Shown: in pieces, positions 36,859-46,212 of the stretch
Position numbering within the stretch: the first letter of the stretch is position 1
Layout of the letters: each line of letters opens with the position of its first letter
From: Alphaproteobacteria bacterium
GTDB lineage: Bacteria > Pseudomonadota > Alphaproteobacteria > Rhizobiales > Rhizobiaceae
Direction of reading: 5' to 3'
Length of the DNA: 64,000 nt
Assembly (NCBI GenBank): GCA_016861165.1
Contig: BOKV01000002.1
Span: forward strand, 166,174 to 230,173
Program-made: the position numbers and the translations under genes
Notes under the pieces: generated by a model
What the model was told of the DNA's origin: nothing
Databases searched by the model: none
What the model saw: the letters and a program-made list of their open reading frames with translations, nothing else

Positions 36859-38832
36859 ATGACCTCCAAGACGCTGCTACTCGCCGGCACGATCCTGTCG
36901 GTGGCCCTGCCTTTCGGCCCCGCGACCGCGCAATCCGTCGACACGATCCGGCTCGCCCAGGGCGCGCCGCCCGCCCAGGAGGACCCGAAGCAGAAGAAGG
37001 GACCGCCGCCCAAGCAGCCCCCGCCGGCCGCCAAGCAGCCCACGCCGCCTGCGCCACCACCGGCCCCCAAGCAGCCCGCACCGCCGGCCGCGAGGCCCGC
37101 GCCATCGCCCCCGCCCGCCGCGCGCCCAGCGCCACCGCCGCCGCCCGCCGCGCGCCCAGCGCCACCGCCGCCGCCGCCGGCCGCGCGTCCTGCGCCACCG
37201 CCGCCGCCACCGGCGGCCAAGCAGCCGGCGCCGCCGCCACCGCCCGCGGCCAAACAACCCGCGCCGCCGCCGCCTCCGGCCGCGAAGCAACCGGCTCCGC
37301 CTCCGCCCCCGGCAGCCAAACAGCCGGCGCCGCCTCCGCCGCCGGCGGCCAAGCAGCCGGCTCCGCCTGCGGCCCAGGGCCGGCCCGGACAGCCGCCCGC
37401 GGCCGAGGGCCAGCCGGATCGCGATCGCCCCGGTCCGCGCCGCGATCGGCCCGGCCAGGCCGGGCAGCCGCCCGCGGCACCGCCCCCGCCCGTGCAGGGC
37501 CGGCCGGCGCAGCCGCCGGTCACCCAGCCCCCGGCCGTGCAGCGTCAACCCGGGCAGCCGCCGACCGGACAGCCGGCCTCGCCGCCGACGACGACCCAGA
37601 GCCAGCCCGGGCAGCCGCCGGCCGCCCAGGGACAGCCCGAGCGAGGCCGTCCGGGCCCGCGTCGCGAACGACCCGGTCAGGCCGGACAGCCGCCCGGGAC
37701 ACAGCCTCCGGCCGGGCAGCCGACTCAGGCGCCCGCCGCCCAGACCCAGCCAGGTGCCCAGCCCGCGCCCTCGGGCGCACCGGCCGGACAGCCCGCGCCG
37801 ACCGCGCAAGGCCAGCCGGCGCTGCCGCCCCCCCTGCCGCCGACCCCGCTGCAGCAGAAGCAGCAGGTGATCCAGGGACGGCCCGGACAGGCCACGGGCA
37901 TTCCGGTGCAGGGCCTCACCGGAGATCGCCGGCGCGGCGAGTTTCGCCGCATCGACAGCCTGCGCGCCACCCGTCGCGAGGAGCGGCAGGGCGATCGCGT
38001 CATCATCCGCGAGCCCGACCGCATCATCGTGCGCGAGCAGGGCCGCGCCTTCATCCGCCACGACGAGACCAACCGCTTCCGCTTCAATGCGCGCGGCGTG
38101 CGCACCGAGCGTCGCGGCGGCGAGATCGTCACGATCGTCGAGCGGCCGGACGGCTCCCGCATCGTGACCGTCACGGATTCCGACGGTCGGCTCCTCCGCC
38201 GGATCCGGCGCGACCGCGGCGGACGCGACATCGTCATCATCGACAACCGCGCGCGCGGGCCCGGCTTCGGCTATTTCGTCAACCTGCCGCCGCCCGTGAT
38301 CCGCATCCCGCGCGAGCGCTACATCGTCGAGGTCGACCAGGCGCCGCCGGAGCTGATCTACGAGACCCTGATGGCACCGCCCGTGGAGCGGATCGAGCGC
38401 GGCTATTCGCTCGACGAGATCCGCTACAGCCAGCCGCTGCGCGAGCGCATGCCGCGCGTCGATCTCGACACCATCACGTTCGCCTTCGGCTCCTGGGAGG
38501 TGACGCCCGACCAGGCCGAGCGGCTCGCCGTGATCGCCGAGGGCATCCGCCGCGCCATCGAGCAGAACCCGAGCGAGGTGTTCCTGATCGAGGGCCACAC
38601 CGATGCGGTCGGCTCGGACGACGACAACCTGTCGCTCTCGGACCGCCGCGCCGAGTCGGTCGCGGTGGTGCTCACCGAGCAGTTCCAGATCCCGCCCGAG
38701 AACCTGACCACCCAGGGCTACGGCGAGCAGTACCTGAAGGTGCAGACCGAAGCGCCCGAGCGCGCCAACCGCCGCGTCGCGGTGCGCCGCATCACGCCGC
38801 TGCTCACGGGCGAGAACCAGCCGCAGCAGTAG
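36859..38832 (+). CDS. OmpA-family protein with long proline-rich linker
   Basis: A 657-residue envelope protein. A signal peptide is at about 1-26 (cleavage near ATA). Residues about 40-340 are a Pro/Ala/Gln-rich region of tandem PPPPAAKQPAP-type repeats and later GQPPAxQ repeats, which could span the periplasm. A middle part (about 350-520) is rich in Arg, Ile and Asp, with VIIREPDRIIVREQG. The C-terminus (about 535-650) is an OmpA-like peptidoglycan-binding domain: ITFAFGSWEVTPDQAERL, IEGHTDAVGSDDDN, LSDRRAESV and the arginine-rich RANRRVAVR end. It probably links outer membrane and cell wall. No neighbours are cotranscribed with confidence. Confidence 0.9.
   Translation: MTSKTLLLAGTILSVALPFGPATAQSVDTIRLAQGAPPAQEDPKQKKGPPPKQPPPAAKQPTPPAPPPAPKQPAPPAARPAPSPPPAARPAPPPPPAARPAPPPPPPAARPAPPPPPPAAKQPAPPPPPAAKQPAPPPPPAAKQPAPPPPPAAKQPAPPPPPAAKQPAPPAAQGRPGQPPAAEGQPDRDRPGPRRDRPGQAGQPPAAPPPPVQGRPAQPPVTQPPAVQRQPGQPPTGQPASPPTTTQSQPGQPPAAQGQPERGRPGPRRERPGQAGQPPGTQPPAGQPTQAPAAQTQPGAQPAPSGAPAGQPAPTAQGQPALPPPLPPTPLQQKQQVIQGRPGQATGIPVQGLTGDRRRGEFRRIDSLRATRREERQGDRVIIREPDRIIVREQGRAFIRHDETNRFRFNARGVRTERRGGEIVTIVERPDGSRIVTVTDSDGRLLRRIRRDRGGRDIVIIDNRARGPGFGYFVNLPPPVIRIPRERYIVEVDQAPPELIYETLMAPPVERIERGYSLDEIRYSQPLRERMPRVDLDTITFAFGSWEVTPDQAERLAVIAEGIRRAIEQNPSEVFLIEGHTDAVGSDDDNLSLSDRRAESVAVVLTEQFQIPPENLTTQGYGEQYLKVQTEAPERANRRVAVRRITPLLTGENQPQQ
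37010..37375 (+). repeat. Tandem low-complexity repeats coding for Pro-Ala-Lys-Gln units
   Basis: Repeated units built from CCGCCGCC plus GCCAAGCAGCC encode about five PAAKQPAPPPP copies, preceded by PAARPAPPPPP copies. The DNA repeat is imperfect, with many silent changes, so copy number may vary by slippage. Confidence 0.8.
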
Positions 38833-38865
38833 CGCACCGCGCCAGACGCGGTCGACGGATCGTAG

Positions 38866-38897
38866 GGTGGGTTAGCCGCGAAGCGGCGTAACCCACC
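38866..38897. repeat. REP-like palindrome 1 near argG
   Basis: GGTGGGTTA, GCCGC, GAA, GCGGC, (G), TAACCCACC form a nearly perfect 32-bp hairpin. It lies just after the OmpA gene and before argG's end, with a related copy 43 bp further. It is a dispersed intergenic palindrome of the kind common in Bradyrhizobium-like genomes; it could also end the convergent transcripts. Confidence 0.75.
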
Positions 38898-38939
38898 GAC
38901 GATCTCACAGCAGACGCCGGCGTCCGCCGAATCTTCGAC

Positions 38940-38975
38940 GGTGGGTTACGCTCGCCTTCGGCTCGCTGACCCACC
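38940..38975. repeat. REP-like palindrome 2 at the end of argG
   Basis: GGTGGGTTA and TGACCCACC form the outer arms around CGCTCGCC-TTCG-GCTCGC. It abuts the argG stop codon (38976). It shares arms with the copy at 38866-38897, but the inner stem differs. Confidence 0.7.
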
Positions 38976-40208
38976 CTAAGATTTGATCCGCTTCCGCCGC
39001 TGGCCGAGCGTGCGCAGGCGCAGCGCATTGAGGCGGATGAAGCCTTCGGCGTCGCGGTGGTCGTAGGCGACGGCGCCCTCCTCGAAGGTGACGAGCTCCT
39101 GGTCGTAGAGCGAGTAGGGGCTCTCGCGGCCGACCACGATCGCGTTGCCCTTGTAGAGCTTCAGGCGCACGCGGCCGGTCACCATTTGCTGGCTGTGATC
39201 GATCGCGGCCTGCAGCATCTCGCGCTCGGGCGAGAACCAGAAGCCGTTGTAGACGAGCTCGGCATATTTCGGCATCAGCTCGTCCTTGAGGTGCGCCGCG
39301 CCGCGGTCGAGCGTGATCGACTCGATGCCGCGATGCGCCGCCAGCAGGATCGTGCCGCCCGGCGTCTCGTAGACGCCGCGCGACTTCATGCCGACGAAGC
39401 GGTTCTCGACCAGGTCGAGCCGGCCGATGCCGTTGTCGCGGCCGAGCTCGTTGAGCGCCGCCAGCAGGGTCGCGGGCGACATCTTCTTCCCGTCGACCGC
39501 GACCGCGTCGCCCTTCTCGAAATCGACCGTGATGTAGGTGGCCTGATCGGGCGCGGATTCCGGATCGTCGGTGCGCGAGTAGACGTAGTCGGGCACTTCC
39601 TGCGCCGGGTCCTCGAGCACCTTGCCCTCCGAGGAGGCGTGCAGCAGGTTGGCGTCCACCGAGAACGGCGCCTCGCCGCGCTTGTCCTTGGCGATCGGGA
39701 TCTGGTGCTGCTCGGCGAACTCGATCAGCCGGGTGCGCGAGGTGAGGTCCCATTCGCGCCAGGGCGCGATCACGGTGACGTCGGGCTTGAGCGCGTAGTA
39801 GCCGAGCTCGAAGCGCACCTGGTCGTTGCCTTTCCCCGTAGCCCCGTGCGCCACGGCATCTGCGCCGACCTTCTCGGCGATCTCGATCTGCTTCTTGGCG
39901 ATCAGCGGCCGCGCGATCGAGGTGCCGAGCAGGTACTGTCCCTCGTAGACCGCGTTGGCGCGGAACATCGGGAACACGTAGTCGCGCACGAACTCCTCGC
40001 GCAGGTCCTCGATGAAGATGTTCTCCGGCCGGATGCCGAGCAGCAGCGCCTTCTGCCGCGCCGGCTCGAGCTCCTCGCCCTGCCCGAGATCGGCCGTGAA
40101 GGTCACGACCTCGCAGCGATAGGTGGTCTGCAGCCATTTCAGGATGATCGAGGTGTCGAGCCCGCCCGAATAGGCGAGCACCACCTTCCTCACGTCGCCT
40201 CTGGGCAT
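38976..40208 (-). CDS. argG: Argininosuccinate synthase
   Basis: A 410-residue ATP-dependent enzyme joining citrulline and aspartate in arginine synthesis. Signatures are [15 protein letters not shown] (nucleotide loop), [13 protein letters not shown], and [21 protein letters not shown] (in parts). The frame extends to 40292; ATG at 40208 gives the normal length. Its stop adjoins a REP-like palindrome. It is transcribed alone. Confidence 0.97.
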   Translation of the reverse strand: MPRGDVRKVVLAYSGGLDTSIILKWLQTTYRCEVVTFTADLGQGEELEPARQKALLLGIRPENIFIEDLREEFVRDYVFPMFRANAVYEGQYLLGTSIARPLIAKKQIEIAEKVGADAVAHGATGKGNDQVRFELGYYALKPDVTVIAPWREWDLTSRTRLIEFAEQHQIPIAKDKRGEAPFSVDANLLHASSEGKVLEDPAQEVPDYVYSRTDDPESAPDQATYITVDFEKGDAVAVDGKKMSPATLLAALNELGRDNGIGRLDLVENRFVGMKSRGVYETPGGTILLAAHRGIESITLDRGAAHLKDELMPKYAELVYNGFWFSPEREMLQAAIDHSQQMVTGRVRLKLYKGNAIVVGRESPYSLYDQELVTFEEGAVAYDHRDAEGFIRLNALRLRTLGQRRKRIKS

Positions 40209-40288
40209 GTGGTGGTCCGCGTTGAAGGATCGCCGGGGTCGACGGTCCCCGCCCCCCGAGCGGCGCGGACTATAGGCGGAACCGCCCC

Positions 40289-40693
40289 TCACGCAAGCCG
40301 CGAGGTCACGCCTTCGCGCGCAAGGTGGTCGCGCAGGAGCCGCACGTTGCGCCCGTTGGCGCGCCAGAGCACGTCGAAGACATCGCCGGCAAGCGGGATC
40401 GCGCCGATGAGCCCGTCCAGCGCCACATTGCCGACCATGCGCAGGATCGGGTGGCGCGGGGCGCCGAGCCGATGCGCCTCGCGGATGATGTAGGCCGAGA
40501 TCAGGGTGGTGACGAGGTCGCCGATGCCCGGCACCAGGCCGATCGCGGCATCGGCCCCGAGCCGGATCGAGGTGCCCGGTACCGCGATCGCGGTGTCGAG
40601 CAGGCGCGAAAGGCGATCGAGCCGCTCCAGCGCCTCGCGCCGGCCGCCGGCGCGGGGCGGGATGATCTCGACGTCCTCGTAGATGCGGTCCAT
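40289..40693 (-). CDS. DUF4112 family protein
   Basis: A 134-residue protein with the DUF4112 core: [33 protein letters not shown], and [17 protein letters not shown]. One or two hydrophobic stretches suggest membrane association. The family has no known function. ATG at 40693 is the natural start. Confidence 0.85.
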   Translation of the reverse strand: MDRIYEDVEIIPPRAGGRREALERLDRLSRLLDTAIAVPGTSIRLGADAAIGLVPGIGDLVTTLISAYIIREAHRLGAPRHPILRMVGNVALDGLIGAIPLAGDVFDVLWRANGRNVRLLRDHLAREGVTSRLA

Positions 40694-40885
40694 GGGCGGC
40701 TCCGGTCGATGGTTAATGAACCTTGCGCCATGGGTCCCGGTTCCGCACCGGTTGCGAGCGCCGGTGCGTTCGAACCTTTCCCGGCAACGGACGACTAACC
40801 CTGCGTACCGGATGTGGCCCGACGTTAGGGCGGTATTCGGCGTTTCGAGCGGATAGCTCGCGCCGCATCGAGACAGGGGGATGTC

Positions 40886-42109
40886 GTGACTGCGTATCTC
40901 GCGCCCAAGGGGCTCATCGATCTTCGCAACGGGATTCTCGGCGCCGCCGTGACGGCGGGCCTCGGCTTCGGCATGGTCGCGGGCAGCGCGACGCCGGCCG
41001 ACGCCTTCCTGTTCGGCTGGCAGCGCGACAGCCGGCCCACCTACTACCCGCAGCAGGACTATTCGCGGCCGATGTTCGATCTCGACCGGCCCGCGCGGGT
41101 CTCGCGTCCGAAGCATCGCCCCGGGCCGCGCGAGCCCAAGGTGTCCCCCGAGTTCCGCGCCAAGGCGCAGGGCCCGCTCACGCTGATCGTCTCCCTCGAC
41201 AAGCAGGAGCTCGTGCTCTGGGCGAACGGCGAGGCGGTGGCGCGCTCGCGGGTCTCGACCGGCACCCGCGCCAATCCGACCCCGACCGGCGTGTTCAGCG
41301 TGATCGAGAAGGACCGCTGGCACTGGTCGAACCTCTACGACAGCGCGCCGATGCATTTCATGCATCGCATCACCTGGTCGGGGCTCGCCCTGCACCAGGG
41401 CATCGTGCCGAACTATCCGGCCTCGCACGGCTGCATCCGCCTGCCGGAGGCCTTCGTGAGCCAGCTCTGGGGCGTCACCCGGCTCGGCGCGCGCGTGATC
41501 ATCGTGCGTGGCGAGGCGACCCCGGTCGAGATCTCGCATCCGCGCCTGTTCGCGCCCGCGAAGCCGGCCGCGCCGCTGATCTCGCGTCTCGACCCGGCGC
41601 TGCTCTCCCCGGACTCGCTGCGCACCCTCGATACCCCGCTCAAGATGGCGCAGCTCACCGGCCTGCAGACGATCGCGATGACGGCGACCGATGCGCCCGC
41701 CACCGAGGCGCCCGCGACGGCGGCGCCGTCCAACCTCAAGCCCGGCCCCGTCTCGGTGTTCGTCAGCCGCAAGGACGGCAAGCTGTACGTGCGCAAAGGC
41801 TTCACGCCGGTGTTCGACGCGCCGGTCACGATCGACCGTCCGGCGGAGCCGCTCGGCACCCATGTCTTCACGGCGCTGGCGGTGGACGGCGAGCAGGTGC
41901 GCTGGAACGTCGTCTCGATGCCGTCCTCGTCGCGCTCCGCCGAGCCGGTGCCGCCCGCCGGCGCCGCCCTCGACCGCATCGCCATCCCGCAGGACGCGCG
42001 CGAGCGCATCGCGGCGCTCCTCTCCGCCGGCGCCTCCCTGATCGTCTCCGACCAGGGCCTCGGCCCCGAGACCGGCAAGGGCACCGACTTCATCGTGCTC
42101 ACGCGCTGA
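40886..42109 (+). CDS. L,D-transpeptidase (ErfK/YbiS family), exported
   Basis: A 407-residue cell-wall enzyme. An N-terminal hydrophobic segment (about residues 17-37) ends in AGSATPADA and suggests export. The YkuD catalytic domain (about 95-215) has the hallmark HGCIRLPE (SHGCIR with the nucleophile Cys), and MHFMHRITWSGLALHQG supplies the second histidine. The start is GTG at 40886 after AGGGGG; the nearby ATG is in a frame that stops at once. It would form 3-3 crosslinks or anchor proteins to peptidoglycan. A terminator follows. Confidence 0.92.
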   Translation: MTAYLAPKGLIDLRNGILGAAVTAGLGFGMVAGSATPADAFLFGWQRDSRPTYYPQQDYSRPMFDLDRPARVSRPKHRPGPREPKVSPEFRAKAQGPLTLIVSLDKQELVLWANGEAVARSRVSTGTRANPTPTGVFSVIEKDRWHWSNLYDSAPMHFMHRITWSGLALHQGIVPNYPASHGCIRLPEAFVSQLWGVTRLGARVIIVRGEATPVEISHPRLFAPAKPAAPLISRLDPALLSPDSLRTLDTPLKMAQLTGLQTIAMTATDAPATEAPATAAPSNLKPGPVSVFVSRKDGKLYVRKGFTPVFDAPVTIDRPAEPLGTHVFTALAVDGEQVRWNVVSMPSSSRSAEPVPPAGAALDRIAIPQDARERIAALLSAGASLIVSDQGLGPETGKGTDFIVLTR

Positions 42110-42133
42110 TCGACGGTCGCTACGTCGAATTCG

Positions 42134-42163
42134 AACGGGGCCCGCACGGGCCCCGTTTCGTTT
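42134..42163 (+). terminator. Probable intrinsic terminator after the L,D-transpeptidase gene
   Basis: AACGGGGCCCG and CGGGCCCCGTT form 11-bp perfect arms around CA, followed by TCGTTTTCG. The stem is very stable, though the T-run is short. Because the arms carry A and T at both ends it could also act on the opposite strand. Confidence 0.75.
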
Positions 42164-42241
42164 TCGCGCGATCCCTATCGAACCTCTCGCCGTCACCCTG
42201 AGGCGGTCGCATCAAACGGCAAGCGACGTGATGCTCGCGCC

Positions 42242-42847
42242 TCAGTATGACGGGTCCGGGGCTGGCATCTTCTGATCCTCCACCGTCTCGGCATGCACCA
42301 GGTAGCGCAGCAGGCCGTCGGTCCTGGCGTCGAGCGGCCAGCAGGTGGCGAGCACCAGCCGGCGGCCCGGCGCGTGGGGATCGAGCGCGGCGGCGTCGTG
42401 GCGCACGATCGAGGTGTGGGTCACGCGGAAGCGCACGACGCGCCCGTCGCGCCGGGTGACGCGGATCTCGTCGCCGATCGCGACCTCCGCCAGGAACGCG
42501 AAATGCGTGTCGCGATGCGCCGCATAGGCCGCGGTGCCGGGGTCGCCCGCCTCGGGGGTCTGCGGCAGGTGGCCGGGGCCGAAGGCGAGCGCCTGTCCGC
42601 TCGCGCCGGCGAGCGCGATCGCCTCCCGGCCGAGGCGCGGCACCGCGATACGCGCGACCGGCCAGGTGTCGGCCCAGCGCCACGGCTTCACGGGCGCACC
42701 GCTCGCGATCGTCTCCGCGAAGGCCCGCGCGAGGAGAACCTGCGCGAGCAGCGCCTTGGCGTGGATCCAGAGACCCTGCCCGACCAGCACCAGGCCCGTG
42801 AGGCCGATCAGCGCCGCAAGGGCGAAACGTGTCCGGCAACGAGGCAT
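42242..42847 (-). CDS. Class GN (marine proteobacterial) sortase
   Basis: A 201-residue membrane-anchored transpeptidase of Gram-negative bacteria. An N-terminal helix spans about residues 8-28. The catalytic triad is His111 (AAHRDTHF), Cys169 (LATCWPLDA) and Arg181 (GLLRYLV). It lies 150 bp downstream of the gene for a VIT/VWA protein with a C-terminal sorting signal, the usual partner. The sortase would cleave that signal and pass the protein to an unknown acceptor. Fully intact. Confidence 0.93.
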   Translation of the reverse strand: MPRCRTRFALAALIGLTGLVLVGQGLWIHAKALLAQVLLARAFAETIASGAPVKPWRWADTWPVARIAVPRLGREAIALAGASGQALAFGPGHLPQTPEAGDPGTAAYAAHRDTHFAFLAEVAIGDEIRVTRRDGRVVRFRVTHTSIVRHDAAALDPHAPGRRLVLATCWPLDARTDGLLRYLVHAETVEDQKMPAPDPSY

Positions 42848-42875
42848 GGAAACGACCTTCCCGCCGCGACGAAAC

Positions 42876-42958
42876 TGCGCGCACGCAGCCCGCGAGGAGA
42901 AGCTGCGTGCGCGCCGGGAAGGAGCCGCGAGGTTGGCGGGGACTTGTGGCTCCTTCCC
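42876..42958. repeat. Two consecutive inverted repeats between the sortase target and sortase genes
   Basis: GCGCGCACGCAG (42876-42887) pairs with CTGCGTGCGCGC (42903-42914), and GGGAAGGAGCC (42916-42926) pairs with GGCTCCTTCCC (42948-42958). Both pairs are perfect over 11-12 bp. They lie in the 150-bp gap of the two-gene unit and may lower sortase expression relative to its substrate. Confidence 0.65.
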
Positions 42959-42997
42959 TCCCCCGGCCCGGTTGGCCGCGAGCCGGGGGGTGGAACT

Positions 42998-45286
42998 TCA
43001 GGCCGCGCGCGCCCGCCGGCGCCACGCGAGCAGCGCGAGGCTCGCGAGTATCAGCGCGAGGCCGAGCCACAGCCGCAGCTCCGCGTCGGTCGCGGTCTTC
43101 GGCAGTTGCACGGCGCCCTGGGCCCTCGCAACCGGCCGCGGCTGGGCCGCGGCCTGCGTCGCGCGCGCGACCCGGATCAGGTCGTGCGTCTCGGTGCGCC
43201 GCGTCTCGGTGGCGTCGGGCCCGGGCAACGGCGCACGCTCGCGGCCGAACACCTTCTCGAACTCCCAGCCGGCCGGCAGGTTGAGCGGCAGGTCGGCGCG
43301 GGTGAGGCGCGCGCCCTCGGGCCGGCTCGGGGTCCGGTCCACCGCGACCAGGCTGGTGAGGCGCGTGACCAGGTGATGCTCGAGGGCGAGGGCGAGGATC
43401 GTCCGGTCGGCCTGCTCGGGCGCGAGGCGCCGCAGGGTGCGCAGCACCTCCGTATCGGCGATTCTGCGGCGCGCCCAGAGCTTGGAGAGGCCGCGGCCCT
43501 CCGCGGCCTGCGCGAGCGGCAGCCGCACCACCCAGGGACGATCGCCCACCGTGCCTTTCACCTCCAGCGTCCCCGCGAGGTCGCCGAGCTTCGCCGCGAT
43601 CACCAGCGGCTCGCCGCGATAGAGGTCGGGCAGCGTGCCGGGCGTGACGTCGGCGCGCGCGCCCGAGACCGCAGCCGAGAGGTTGGTGACCGCCGGGCTC
43701 TCGAGCTTCTCGAACAGCGCGCGCATGCGCGTGTCGACCTGCGCGGCGGAGCCGATATGCGTGAAGGTGCCGCGGCCGAGCTCGGCCGCCCGCGTCATCA
43801 GGAAGGAGTTCGGCGCCGAGCCGATGCCCACCATGAACACGCGCGAGCGCCCGCGCATGGCCGTGAGGGTGTCGAACAGCTGCTGCTCGTTGCCGATGGC
43901 GCCGTCGGTCAGGAACACGACCTGGCGCAGCGTGCCGGCGTCGTCCGGGCGCGGGTCCGCGAGCGCGGCCTTGAGCGGCGGCAGCATCTCGGTGCCGCCG
44001 CGCGCCTCGAGCGCCAGCACGAAGCCCTTGGCGCGCGCCACGTGGACGGCATCGCCCGCGACCGTGTCCGGGAACAGCACGTCCATGCTGTCGTCGAAGC
44101 GGATCACGTTGAAGCGGTCCGTGGGCCGCAGCCGGTCGAGCGCGTAGACGAGGCTCGCCTTGGCCTGGGCGATCGAGGTGCCGCCCATGGAGCCCGAATT
44201 GTCGATCACGAACACGATCTCGCGCGGCCGCGCCTCCTCCGCCTGGGCGAGCGCGGGCGGCGTCACGAAGGCGACGAGGTAGTCGGCTTCGCCCACGCGC
44301 TCGCGGAACAGGCCGACCGCAGGCGCCTCGCTCGTCGCCGGGCGCCAGGTCAGCTCGAAGTCGCGGTCCGCCGGCACCGCATTGCCGGCGAGCCGGATCA
44401 GGCGCGCGTCGTCCTGGCTCTCCTCGACGCGCACCGCGTGATGGTGGCTCTCGACCGCGCCGAGCCGGAATCCGGCCTGCAGGCGCACGAAGATCGAGAC
44501 CGGGTTGACGGGATCGTGGACGGCGGGGTCGCGCACCGGCGGCTCGATGCGGTCGCGGTCCGGCACCGGGTCCGCGACCTGCGCCCAGCCGCGCCCCTGC
44601 GGATCGAAGTCGACGGTCTGCACCACGGGCTTGGGATTGTAGCGCGGCCCCACCACCAGGGGCACGCGCAGCGAGAACACGTCGCCCGACTGGCGCACCG
44701 GCTCCTGGTACTCGATCTGCACCAGCACGCTCTCGCCCGGACCGATATTGGCGACCGAGTTGGTGAAGAGGTTGGGCCGTTCCTGCTCCAGCAGGGTCGC
44801 CTTGCGGCCTTCCGCCTTGGCCCGCTCGTAGATCCGCTTCGCCTCGCGCCGCTCCTTGATCTCGCCGATCACGATGCGGTCGCCGATCACCATCTTCAGG
44901 GTGTCGACCGCACCGCCCTCCGACATCGGGTAGACGTAGACGGCCTCGACCCATCCCTCGGTCGGGTTGTGGAAGATCTGCGTGATGCGCGCGCGCACCG
45001 TCGGACCGCTGACCGCGATCTCGATGTCGGTGCCGAGCCGCGGCGCTTCCACGTAGCGGCCCTCCTGGTTGCTCTTGAGGAGCAGCGCGCCCGACTTCAC
45101 GTCGCCGGGCGTGACCAGGGCCGCAGCGTCCTGCGCGTGGGCCGCCGGCGCCGGCGCCAGCAGCGCCGCGAGCGCGACGGCGGTCAAGGAGACGAGACGG
45201 CTCGCATGGGCCGCCGCGCGGCGCAGGTTTTTGCGTGGACCGCAGACAGCCTCATCGCCCGTTTCGGCGATGTCGATGGCGCGCAT
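42998..45286 (-). CDS. Sortase target protein with VIT and von Willebrand factor A domains
   Basis: A 762-residue exported protein. A signal segment near residues 25-50 (LVSLTAVALAALLAPAPAAHA) follows a polar leader. A VIT domain comes next (ITQIFHNPTEGWVEAVYVYP, GEIKERREAKRIYERAK), then a VWA domain with the metal motif DNSGSMGG. The C-terminus is a sorting signal: LPKTATD at about 728, a hydrophobic helix (LALILASLALLAW), and RRRARAA. This is the known substrate type of class GN sortases, whose gene follows. The VWA motif is intact, so metal-dependent adhesion is plausible. Confidence 0.93.
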   Translation of the reverse strand: MRAIDIAETGDEAVCGPRKNLRRAAAHASRLVSLTAVALAALLAPAPAAHAQDAAALVTPGDVKSGALLLKSNQEGRYVEAPRLGTDIEIAVSGPTVRARITQIFHNPTEGWVEAVYVYPMSEGGAVDTLKMVIGDRIVIGEIKERREAKRIYERAKAEGRKATLLEQERPNLFTNSVANIGPGESVLVQIEYQEPVRQSGDVFSLRVPLVVGPRYNPKPVVQTVDFDPQGRGWAQVADPVPDRDRIEPPVRDPAVHDPVNPVSIFVRLQAGFRLGAVESHHHAVRVEESQDDARLIRLAGNAVPADRDFELTWRPATSEAPAVGLFRERVGEADYLVAFVTPPALAQAEEARPREIVFVIDNSGSMGGTSIAQAKASLVYALDRLRPTDRFNVIRFDDSMDVLFPDTVAGDAVHVARAKGFVLALEARGGTEMLPPLKAALADPRPDDAGTLRQVVFLTDGAIGNEQQLFDTLTAMRGRSRVFMVGIGSAPNSFLMTRAAELGRGTFTHIGSAAQVDTRMRALFEKLESPAVTNLSAAVSGARADVTPGTLPDLYRGEPLVIAAKLGDLAGTLEVKGTVGDRPWVVRLPLAQAAEGRGLSKLWARRRIADTEVLRTLRRLAPEQADRTILALALEHHLVTRLTSLVAVDRTPSRPEGARLTRADLPLNLPAGWEFEKVFGRERAPLPGPDATETRRTETHDLIRVARATQAAAQPRPVARAQGAVQLPKTATDAELRLWLGLALILASLALLAWRRRARAA

Positions 45287-45453
45287 GGGACACTCCGGTT
45301 TCGCCCTTCGACCCCGCGCCTTTTATTCGCCGGGAGCGCTGCGCACCGTGAGCGTCATGTTCGGCGTTGTTCGGCAGGCTTCCGCCGGATGCGTCTTGCC
45401 GAAGGAGGCTCGATGCGGATATGTGAGGATCTGTACGGGTCGAGACGGACGCC

Positions 45454-46212
45454 ATGACGGACCCCGAAAAGCAGCTCTCGGATGCGCAGAGCCACTCGGT
45501 CGCGGGCCTCATTCGCGAGGAGCTGGCGCGCCGCCGCATCTCGCGCCAGCGGCTCGCGGACCAGGCGCGGATCAGCATCTCGACGCTGGAGAAGGCGCTG
45601 TCCGGCCGCCGCCCGTTCACGCTCGCGACCACGATTCGCCTCGAGGAGGCCCTCGGCGTCCCGCTCCGCCACGTGAATTCCGCGCCGGCTGCGGCGCCCG
45701 CGATCGGCATCGCCCCGCCCGAGCTCGGCTCCTATGCGCGCCCCGCCGTGTCGTGGATCGAGGGCACCTATCTGACCCTGCGGCCCTCCTTCGGCGACAG
45801 GGACGCGATCTACGCCTATCGGACCGAGATCTCCTGGGACGACGCCGCCACGTGCCTCGCCTTCCGCGAGGCGGAGCGGCTCGACGCCGCCTTCACGCAG
45901 TTCGGGACCGTCTCGGTGCCGAACCAGTCGGGCCACATCTACCTCGTCACCAACCGGCACGGGCAGTACCGGCTGATCATCGCGGGGCGCCCGAGCATCA
46001 CGGGCGAGATGTACGGCATCCTCACGACCCTGCAGGTCGGACTGGGCGCACAGCTGATCCCGGTCGCGGCGCCGATCGCGCTGTTGCCGCTGCGCACCGT
46101 CGCCGACGTGCAGTTCGGCCGCATTGCGGCGGGCCATGCCTGCTATCCGGCCTACCGCGCGCACCTCGCCCGGACCATCGACGAGTCGTTCGCGCGCTTC
46201 CTGCCGGTGTGA
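45454..46212 (+). CDS. XRE-family helix-turn-helix protein with C-terminal sensory-type domain
   Basis: A 252-residue protein. The N-terminal XRE helix-turn-helix is at about 18-70 (LARRRISRQRLADQARISISTLEKALSG, in parts). The remainder (about 90-250) is a globular domain I do not recognise, with TYLTLRPSFGDRDAIYAYRTEISWDD and GHIYLVTNRHG. It diverges from the sortase-target gene over a 167-bp gap and could control it. It converges on the DUF1176 gene with no gap. Confidence 0.85.
   Translation: MTDPEKQLSDAQSHSVAGLIREELARRRISRQRLADQARISISTLEKALSGRRPFTLATTIRLEEALGVPLRHVNSAPAAAPAIGIAPPELGSYARPAVSWIEGTYLTLRPSFGDRDAIYAYRTEISWDDAATCLAFREAERLDAAFTQFGTVSVPNQSGHIYLVTNRHGQYRLIIAGRPSITGEMYGILTTLQVGLGAQLIPVAAPIALLPLRTVADVQFGRIAAGHACYPAYRAHLARTIDESFARFLPV

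Noticed and set aside
36877..38598. A 573-codon minus-strand frame opposite the OmpA gene
   Set aside because: It is an arginine- and glycine-rich shadow of the proline-rich repeats; the plus-strand frame has a signal peptide and an OmpA domain.
42293..45457. A 1054-codon plus-strand frame opposite the sortase-target gene
   Set aside because: High-GC shadow rich in Arg, His and Ala with no domain; the minus strand encodes clear VIT, VWA and sortase proteins.
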